The translations under genes were made by a program, and so were the position numbers. From a virus, in IMG/VR virus record IMGVR_UViG_3300039412_000897, positions 1 through 28,205 of that record: a stretch of 28,205 nucleotides of DNA. One strand, 5' to 3'. Shown here piece by piece: positions 23,368 through 28,205 of this stretch. The notes under the pieces are model-generated. The model ran no database searches. It was given only the letters and a program-made list of their open reading frames with translations, and was not told where the DNA came from. Position 1 is the first letter of the stretch; the number at the start of each line of letters is the position of its first letter.

Positions 23368-24039
23368 ATGTGTGCTATACTTGGAACATTTGACTATAAT
23401 CGATATCAGTATCTTTATAAAGAAAATCTTAGTCGAGGTGATTTTGCTTATGGTGAAATTTATTTGAATAAAGATCATTATCTCTTAACTAAGAAACCAG
23501 GAATAAAAGATTTTTCTGAGGTAGATGAAAGAAGTGCTAAAGTATTTGATTACTTTCTTTGTCATGTCCAAGCCCCAACTTCTTCTGTTAGAGAATTTCA
23601 TATAGAAACATCTCACCCATTTCAATTAGGCTCATTTCTCGTTTCGCATAATGGGGTATTAACAAATGACAAATTACTTAAATCTCAGACAAAAGAATAT
23701 TATAATGAAGTTGATAGTTCAGTAATTCCCGCTCTTTTAATTGAAGAGGTAAAATTATGTGGATTAAAACCTGTGAATAAAAGAGAAATAATCTCAAGCG
23801 TTTTATCTAGATTAGAAGGAACTTATAGTCTATGGATTTATAATTCTTGGTCACATAATGTTTATATTGCTCGATCAGGTAGCACTTTATTTATGAATAG
23901 AAAGACTAGAGAATTTTCGTCTATTAAATTACCTGATATTGAAGAAGAAGTTCCTGAAGGAAAACTATTTGAGATAACTGACAAAGAAATCGTAGAAGTA
24001 GGAGAATTTAAAGCTAACTCACCATTTTTTGTAATATGA
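23368..24039 (+). CDS. Class II glutamine amidotransferase (Ntn-type), free-standing
   Basis: A 223 aa protein. MCAILGTFD places the nucleophile Cys at position 2, exposed after Met removal, as in GlmS, PurF, AsnB and Gat proteins. SHNGVLTND is the conserved 'NG' oxyanion region, DSSVIPALL a helix with the conserved Asp, and EGTYSLWIYN the end of the core. It would release ammonia from glutamine and pass it to a partner; no synthetase domain is fused to it. Partners could be the coupled glycosyltransferase (ATGA overlap), an amino-sugar pathway, or, by analogy with Gat-QueC of Crenarchaea and phage 9g, the preQ0 pathway. The sequence does not decide between them. Confidence 0.88.
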   Translation: MCAILGTFDYNRYQYLYKENLSRGDFAYGEIYLNKDHYLLTKKPGIKDFSEVDERSAKVFDYFLCHVQAPTSSVREFHIETSHPFQLGSFLVSHNGVLTNDKLLKSQTKEYYNEVDSSVIPALLIEEVKLCGLKPVNKREIISSVLSRLEGTYSLWIYNSWSHNVYIARSGSTLFMNRKTREFSSIKLPDIEEEVPEGKLFEITDKEIVEVGEFKANSPFFVI

Positions 24040-24701
24040 AATATCGAATTATAACTTGTTGTAAAAACAAGTTTGAAAATACACCACTCCAATTAAGTTT
24101 AGCAAAACTTAAAATTAATCCAATACATATAACACCATTTGAAAATAATAATGAAGGGTTAAGTTATTGTTATAACCTAACATTAGAAACATGGAAAAAA
24201 GTTAATTATGATTGCTTAATATTTATTCATGAGGATGTGGAAATAATACAATCTAACTTTATTGAAGAAATACAGGAAGCTTTTAATCAATTTGATATTG
24301 TAGGTTTAGCTGGTGGATTAGAACCAGAAATTAAAGTTCCGAGTTTGTGGCATCGAATGTGTAAAAGACAAAATTGGCGAGGCCGAGTAGGCCATTTTGA
24401 TGAGAAAGGAAATAAGTTTATTACAGATTTTGGAGAAACACCTTCAAGAGTGTGTGTTTTAGATGGTTTATTTTTAGCTGTTAATCTCAAAAAAATAAAA
24501 AAAACTAATTGGAAGTTTAATGAAACTGACTGCGGTAAATTTCATCATTATGATATAGCTAGTAGCTTAGATGCAAATACTGCTGGATTAAAACTGGGTG
24601 TGTGGCCAATCTTAGTTTATCACCATTCTCCAGGCCTTCGAGATATAAATGATCCCACTTTTCAAGAAAGTCAAAGAAAATTCTTAGCAAAATATAGTTA
24701 A
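24036..24701 (+). CDS. Glycosyltransferase, GT2-like (Glyco_tranf_2_5 type)
   Basis: A 221 aa GT-A-type protein: YRIITCCKN at the start, GLSYCYNLTLETW, LIFIHEDVEII (the D-x-D-like 'H-E-D-V' metal/sugar site), VGLAGG, VCVLDGLFLAVNLKKI and HHYDIASS. This order matches the PF13712-like StrF-type family. There is no membrane segment, so it is probably cytosolic. Donor and acceptor are unknown. It starts in the stop of the amidotransferase gene and ends 3 bp from the convergent endonuclease gene. Confidence 0.85.
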   Translation: MKYRIITCCKNKFENTPLQLSLAKLKINPIHITPFENNNEGLSYCYNLTLETWKKVNYDCLIFIHEDVEIIQSNFIEEIQEAFNQFDIVGLAGGLEPEIKVPSLWHRMCKRQNWRGRVGHFDEKGNKFITDFGETPSRVCVLDGLFLAVNLKKIKKTNWKFNETDCGKFHHYDIASSLDANTAGLKLGVWPILVYHHSPGLRDINDPTFQESQRKFLAKYS

Positions 24702-24704
24702 AAA

Positions 24705-25700
24705 TTACCAAGTTTTGGTAGATTCTTGTAGATATGTAATTATCTCAGGTATAGCTTCTAATCTAAAACATTCTGATCTGAACCCATTATTAATCTTTTC
24801 CGGTAAATAATAGTAATGTTTAAATTTATTTTTATTTTTTTGTTCTAAGACTAAACAATTAAATATAATATTTTCTGCTTCAAATAGAGATCTAAATTTA
24901 TATGTATTTACATCTTTAAATCTAAATTTGACTGAATTTACAGTAATACCAACTTTGATAAATTTTTCCTTCTTATTCCAGAATTTTACTAAATATATTC
25001 TACCAAGACGGTTATTAAATCTATTAGAATAATTTTGTCTTAATAATCCACTATTTATATGATATTTATTTAGGTTCTTTTTAGCTTGTGCAATTAAATT
25101 AGCTTCTTTAATTATTTTTGTAAGAGTAAAATGATTTATATTAAGTTTTTTACAAATTTGTGTCTTTACCATACCTTCGTTAAGTAACTCTTTTATTATT
25201 GGTAAATGTTTATCTCTTTTTTCTTTACAGCATCTTCTTATATTGTCACCAAATTCTCTTGATCTCTTTATACCCTTATATTTATTAGGCCATGGATATT
25301 TCTTACCTCTTGCAATACCACCACATAATTTGACCCTGTATTTTATAAAATTTAATCCTGTTTTCTGTTTTATATAATGAGATAATGTAGGGTCTGTTAT
25401 ATTAAAATGTTTGCATATTTCAACTTGAGTCTTTTTTTCTTTGAGCAGTTTATTTAATATATCAAAATCTAAAATAATTTTCTTTCTACCTTCGCATAGT
25501 TTACAAAATTTTTTCTTCCATTCTTTCATCTTTATTGTCTCTTTTGTATTTGTATGTTTTAATCTAAACTCTAAAAAGTTTTTATAACCATTTTTTTGTA
25601 AAAAACTAGTAATTGTTGTAGGTGTAAGATAATATTTCTGAGCTATTTCATTTATAGATATACCCTGTTTTACGTAGTTAATTATTTCCTGTAATACCAT
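24705..25700 (-). CDS. GIY-YIG-like homing endonuclease with three helix-turn-helix units
   Basis: A 331 aa basic protein. Three HTH blocks lie near residues 5-35 (ISINEIAQKYYLTPTTITSF), 78-105 (KTQVEICKHFNITDPTLSHY) and 168-195 (VKTQICKKLNINHFTLTKII). Residues about 230-331 look like the GIY-YIG/T5orf172 type: GRIYLVKF, FIKVGITVNSVKFRF (degenerate 'YIG' and Arg), EAENIIFNCLVLEQ (Glu) and SECF near the end. Catalysis is probable but the 'KVG' form is divergent. It is a free-standing mobile gene between the glycosyltransferase and the helicase, with very high A+T. An AATAAATA box sits 5 nt before the start. Confidence 0.75.
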   Translation of the reverse strand: MVLQEIINYVKQGISINEIAQKYYLTPTTITSFLQKNGYKNFLEFRLKHTNTKETIKMKEWKKKFCKLCEGRKKIILDFDILNKLLKEKKTQVEICKHFNITDPTLSHYIKQKTGLNFIKYRVKLCGGIARGKKYPWPNKYKGIKRSREFGDNIRRCCKEKRDKHLPIIKELLNEGMVKTQICKKLNINHFTLTKIIKEANLIAQAKKNLNKYHINSGLLRQNYSNRFNNRLGRIYLVKFWNKKEKFIKVGITVNSVKFRFKDVNTYKFRSLFEAENIIFNCLVLEQKNKNKFKHYYYLPEKINNGFRSECFRLEAIPEIITYLQESTKTW

Positions 25701-25705
25701 ATAAT

Positions 25706-25713
25706 TATTTATT
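25706..25713 (-). promoter_or_regulatory. Late-promoter-like box AATAAATA before the endonuclease
   Basis: AATAAATA, same 8-mer as at 23327, lies 5 nt before ATG 25700; the transcript would be leaderless or nearly so. Confidence 0.45.
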
Positions 25714-25733
25714 CAAAATATGTTGTATCTAAC

Positions 25734-25761
25734 TTGTTTTAAATTGTTTTTTTAATATAAT
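25734..25761 (+). promoter_or_regulatory. Sigma-70-like promoter TTGTTT-16-TATAAT, nearly leaderless
   Basis: TTGTTT at 25734-25739, a 16 bp spacer and TATAAT at 25756-25761, then 7 nt to the helicase ATG. Spacing is identical to the promoter at 23333. The upstream region is T-rich, which weakens the -35 call. Confidence 0.45.
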
Positions 25762-25768
25762 TTTAATA

Positions 25769-27091
25769 ATGCGTATAGACCCGGATTTTGTCGAGACAAT
25801 TATTTGTTACCAATGTTTGACTGACGAGATTTATTTAGCTTCTGTAATAGACAATCTAAAACCTGAATATTTCAGGAATAAAGATATTAAGAATATCTTT
25901 GAAATTATTGTTGAATACTTTACAAAGCGAAATAAACCACCCACTCTTACTGAAATAAAATCTTACCTTATCTCAGATGAATTAAAAAAATCATTCAAGA
26001 ATGTAGTTGCTCAGTTTACTGGAATAGATCAGAACTTAGACAAAGATGAACTTTATGCTAATACTGAAATATTTTTAAAAGAGAAAGCGGTTTATCATAC
26101 CCTAATGGAAGTTATAGGAATACATGAAGGTGGTAAAGAGATTGATACTTCTCTAATTCTTAATAAATTTGAAAAAGCTTGTAGCATAAATCTACATAAC
26201 GATATTGGTTTAGATTTGTTTAATAATATTGACGAGTTAGTAAAATTTCTAAAACTAGAACAACCATTTATTAAGTCAGGCTGGAAGTGGTTAGATGAAA
26301 AACTCGGAGGAGGATTCTTTGAAAATGGTAGAGCTTTATATGTTTTTGCAGGTGAAACTAATATTGGTAAAAGTATTTTCTTAGGTAACATTGCAGATAA
26401 TATAGCATCTCAAGGTAAAACTGTATTGTTAATAACTCTAGAAATGCCTGAGATGATATATGCTCAGAGAATCTGCACTAAGACAACAAAAATACCAATT
26501 TCTGATTTAAGAACAGAAGCAGAAACTCTAAGAACTGCTATTAATCAATATAAAACTGAGATACCTGGAGCGCGGATATTAATTAAGGAATTTCCTCCAA
26601 GCACAATTACCCCAAATCAGTTAAAAGCTTATATTAAGAAAATTACTTCAAGCGGAATAAAAATAGATGCAATTGTCTTAGATTATATAAACCTACTAAC
26701 AACTACAGTAGGAACTAATAGCTACGAAAGAATTAAGCATATTGCTGAACAACTAAGAGCTTTATCCTATGTATTTAGTTGTCCAATTATTTCAGCGACC
26801 CAATTATCAAGAGCAGCAATCGGCCAATCAGATCCAGGATTAGAAACAGTGTCTGAGAGTTTGGGAACAGCTATGACTTGCGATGTCATGTGTAGTATTT
26901 ATCAAGATGAATCTGATAAAGAATTAGGATTAATTTCTCTCGGATTAATGAAAAACAGATTTGGTATTAGAAATGTAACTCGTAAAATGCGGATTGACTA
27001 CAAAACATTATCTATTACAGAAGATGAACATGTAAATGACACTGAAGCAGGTATTTCTTCGATTAATATATTGAACACTTTAGCTAATTAG
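25769..27091 (+). CDS. 41: Replicative DNA helicase, DnaB/gp41-like
   Basis: Unwinds the fork ahead of the polymerase. The N-terminal domain (1-165) has the helical DnaB-type layout. The RecA-like motor shows Walker A GETNIGKS (about 195-202), VLLITLEMPEMIYAQRI (catalytic Glu strand), Walker B DAIVLDYINLL (about 300-310) and CPIISATQLSRA. At 440 aa it is near T4 gp41 (475). No primase gene is seen beside it. Its stop overlaps the convergent tagged gene by 4 bp. Confidence 0.92.
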   Translation: MRIDPDFVETIICYQCLTDEIYLASVIDNLKPEYFRNKDIKNIFEIIVEYFTKRNKPPTLTEIKSYLISDELKKSFKNVVAQFTGIDQNLDKDELYANTEIFLKEKAVYHTLMEVIGIHEGGKEIDTSLILNKFEKACSINLHNDIGLDLFNNIDELVKFLKLEQPFIKSGWKWLDEKLGGGFFENGRALYVFAGETNIGKSIFLGNIADNIASQGKTVLLITLEMPEMIYAQRICTKTTKIPISDLRTEAETLRTAINQYKTEIPGARILIKEFPPSTITPNQLKAYIKKITSSGIKIDAIVLDYINLLTTTVGTNSYERIKHIAEQLRALSYVFSCPIISATQLSRAAIGQSDPGLETVSESLGTAMTCDVMCSIYQDESDKELGLISLGLMKNRFGIRNVTRKMRIDYKTLSITEDEHVNDTEAGISSINILNTLAN

Positions 27092-27477
27092 ATATCTAAG
27101 AGATCTGTAGCAGCGCCTCTATCTTCTGGTTTAAACTTTTTGACTAAATTCCAATATTCTTCTTCATTATATAACTTACCGTTAATATAGTATTTTTTAT
27201 CTAATCCTCCGTCTCTTATAACAGCAGGCCCATCTAATCTATGTAATATATTATGAACTAAATAAGTTTTGCTCCCATTTTTCCACTCTATAGCTGGTCC
27301 ATCTAATCTATGTAAGATAGTTTTCTCTCTATCAGAATAATATTCAGTATATTTTAAGGTTTTATTCAAATAAAGTATAGCATCATCAGAGTCGATATAA
27401 GTTTCTAAGCAATTACCTTTTCTGTAATGACCTACTCGCTTATACACTTCAAATATTAGTTGACAATCTCTATTCAC
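27088..27477 (-). CDS. Tagged DGPA-repeat protein with DLLDI tail, GTG start
   Basis: A 129 aa protein with both tags. It starts MNRDCQLIFEVYKRVG (from GTG; I-F-E present). Two repeat units follow, LHRLDGPAIEWKNGSKTYLV and LHRLDGPAVIRDGG, then KKYYINGKLYNEEEYW, and it ends KPEDRGAATDLLDI, almost the same tail as the gene at 3599. It therefore links the two leader types through the same core and tail. ATTAAATA lies a few bases upstream. Function is unknown; a packaged late protein is the favoured inference. Confidence 0.72.
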   Translation of the reverse strand: MNRDCQLIFEVYKRVGHYRKGNCLETYIDSDDAILYLNKTLKYTEYYSDREKTILHRLDGPAIEWKNGSKTYLVHNILHRLDGPAVIRDGGLDKKYYINGKLYNEEEYWNLVKKFKPEDRGAATDLLDI

Positions 27478-27483
27478 TACAAT

Positions 27484-27491
27484 TATTTAAT
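27484..27491 (-). promoter_or_regulatory. Late-promoter-like box ATTAAATA
   Basis: Same 8-mer as at 4524 (6 of 8 to TATAAATA), 6 nt before the GTG start at 27477. Confidence 0.35.
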
Positions 27492-27540
27492 ATGTTGGTA
27501 TTGTGGATAATTAAACTTCCTCCTCTAAATCCTTTTATAA

Positions 27541-27828
27541 ATGAACACATTCTCTGAGACAGAATCCTTAGAAACAATTGAGCTAAACCATCTTTTTCTT
27601 AGTTTTTGTAGTTATGTCACCCTAACCCAAGGAAAGCGGCTTAATATTGCAAACATATTTCTACTAGTTCTTCAAAATCGAAATCTCCGAGAATTGTTTA
27701 AGACATTTATGGAACTCGAGACAGATTATTTAGTTGTCGAAACATTTTTAAAATTTGACAACTCTTTGTATAAGAGTAAATATATTACGAAGTATCTGAA
27801 TGCTGCCGGGAAAAATAAGATTAGATAA
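27541..27828 (+). CDS. Hypothetical protein after the helicase
   Basis: A 95 aa, predicted helical, soluble protein with LETIELNHLFLSFCSYV, LNIANIFLLVLQN and LRELFKTFMELETDY. The hydrophobic segment near residue 42 is too short for a membrane helix. No SD sequence; the 60 bp upstream are AT-rich with CTCCTC on the coding strand, which is not an SD. No family was recognised. It is kept as a gene because no better frame covers the region and the codons look ordinary. Confidence 0.55.
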   Translation: MNTFSETESLETIELNHLFLSFCSYVTLTQGKRLNIANIFLLVLQNRNLRELFKTFMELETDYLVVETFLKFDNSLYKSKYITKYLNAAGKNKIR

Positions 27829-27829
27829 G

Positions 27830-28205
27830 TTATTCAGAATCTGCATATCTTTCTTTACGGTCAGCATAATGTTGATCTAAATCAGTTAGTTTACCAGTTA
27901 GTTTACCAGTTAGTTTATTATAAGTTGTCTTAAATGGTTCCTCATTTTTTAGATTTAATATAGTTGCAATAAACGTAGAGCTTACATTTCTATTTTCTTT
28001 ATTTAGACGAGATATTAATACATTAAGATGTTCTGAGTCTAACTGATTCATAGCTTCGCATACCTCTGCAATTCTCTGTTGATTAAGAGAATCAGGATCA
28101 GAATTTAGCATATTTCGAACAATATTTAAAATACCTGCATATACTGCAGATGTTTGGTGTATATCTTTATAATTTTCGTAAATTAGTTGACAATCTTTTG
28201 TTTCT
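27830..28205 (-). CDS. Tagged protein, 5' end outside the window
   Basis: An ATG at 28111 exists, but the frame stays open upstream to the window edge and reads ETKDCQLIYENYKDIHQTSA, the same leader as at 27088 and 12971, so the true start is beyond 28205. At least 124 residues are present. The body is helical (NQQRIAEVCEAMNQLDSEHL, ISRLNKENRNVSS), then a KLTG repeat and an ADRKERYAD end. It lacks the DLL.I tail. I-Y-E lies within the leader. Function unknown. Confidence 0.7.
   Translation of the reverse strand, partial: ETKDCQLIYENYKDIHQTSAVYAGILNIVRNMLNSDPDSLNQQRIAEVCEAMNQLDSEHLNVLISRLNKENRNVSSTFIATILNLKNEEPFKTTYNKLTGKLTGKLTDLDQHYADRKERYADSE
27883..27917. repeat. 12-bp direct repeat, three copies
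   Basis: The unit cagttagtttac occurs twice in full and once as 11 bases, in frame, encoding KLTGKLTGKLT in the minus-strand protein. It probably arose by replication slippage and may vary between strains. Confidence 0.85.

Noticed and set aside
23862-24490. Two minus-strand frames (23862-24092, 24287-24490)
   Set aside because: Both lie wholly under the amidotransferase and glycosyltransferase, which have clear family motifs.
26095-26391. Minus-strand 98-codon frame in the helicase gene
   Set aside because: Antisense of the Walker A region; no independent support.
1-28205. tRNA genes, CRISPR arrays, insertion-sequence ends, integrase
   Set aside because: Read for clover-leaf GTTC(A/G)A signatures, regular spaced repeats, inverted-repeat ends and recombinase motifs; none found. 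Small tRNAs could still be missed by eye.
1-28205. Rho-independent terminators between convergent genes
   Set aside because: Convergent genes here overlap or abut (e.g. 769/766, 11966/11955, 21200/21193, 27091/27088); no GC-rich hairpin followed by a T-run was found.

Overview
This window is a 28.2 kb, strongly AT-rich piece of a large tailed-phage genome of the T4-like (myovirus) type. It is tightly packed, with genes abutting or overlapping by a few bases and no integrase, rRNA or tRNA seen. The T4-type core is recognisable: uvsY, uvsW, late sigma factor 55, recombination nuclease 47/46, family-B DNA polymerase 43, recombinase uvsX and replicative helicase 41. Clamp, clamp loader, primase, gp32 and virion structural genes must lie outside. 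Almost no start codon has a Shine-Dalgarno sequence. TATA-like elements sit only about 5-15 nt before many starts, so leaders look very short or absent. That is compatible with a Bacteroidota host, or another host that does not rely on SD; this is an inference, not proof.

Layout. 86-769: folE. 766-1440 (-): a retropepsin-like protease with a head-targeting-like N-terminus. 1579-1962: a small unknown gene. 1959-4494 (-): a six-gene run holding tagged small proteins, a PD-(D/E)XK resolvase and an unknown. 4535-6767: uvsY-uvsW-55. 6817-8535: a large free-standing homing endonuclease. 8593-11966: a YopX-like gene, 47, a 59-codon ORF and 46. 11955-12971 (-): three paralogous small genes, the first carrying a frameshift. 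13010-15574: a glycosyltransferase and a tandem pair of unknown paralogues. 15604-21200: 43, two small genes, uvsX, two small genes and queC. 21193-23319 (-): two tagged proteins sharing a domain. 23368-24701: a class II glutamine amidotransferase coupled to a glycosyltransferase. 24705-25700 (-): a GIY-YIG-like homing endonuclease. 25769-27091: helicase 41. 27088-28205: two more tagged minus-strand genes flanking a small plus-strand gene; the last one runs off the window.

How it fits together. The plus strand carries replication, recombination, nucleotide and sugar metabolism. The minus strand carries at least twelve proteins whose N-termini resemble the T4 capsid-targeting sequence (MK.F..F..E, or a second form .KDCQLIYE.Y), mostly with an (L/I)-x-E prohead-protease-like site. 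Six of these also end in DLL.I. With a gp55 homologue present and TATAAATA-like sites ahead of several of them, the best reading is a late regulon of proteins packaged into the head and perhaps injected. FolE and QueC point to 7-deazaguanine synthesis for DNA or tRNA; the free-standing amidotransferase raises, but does not prove, an archaeosine-type modification.
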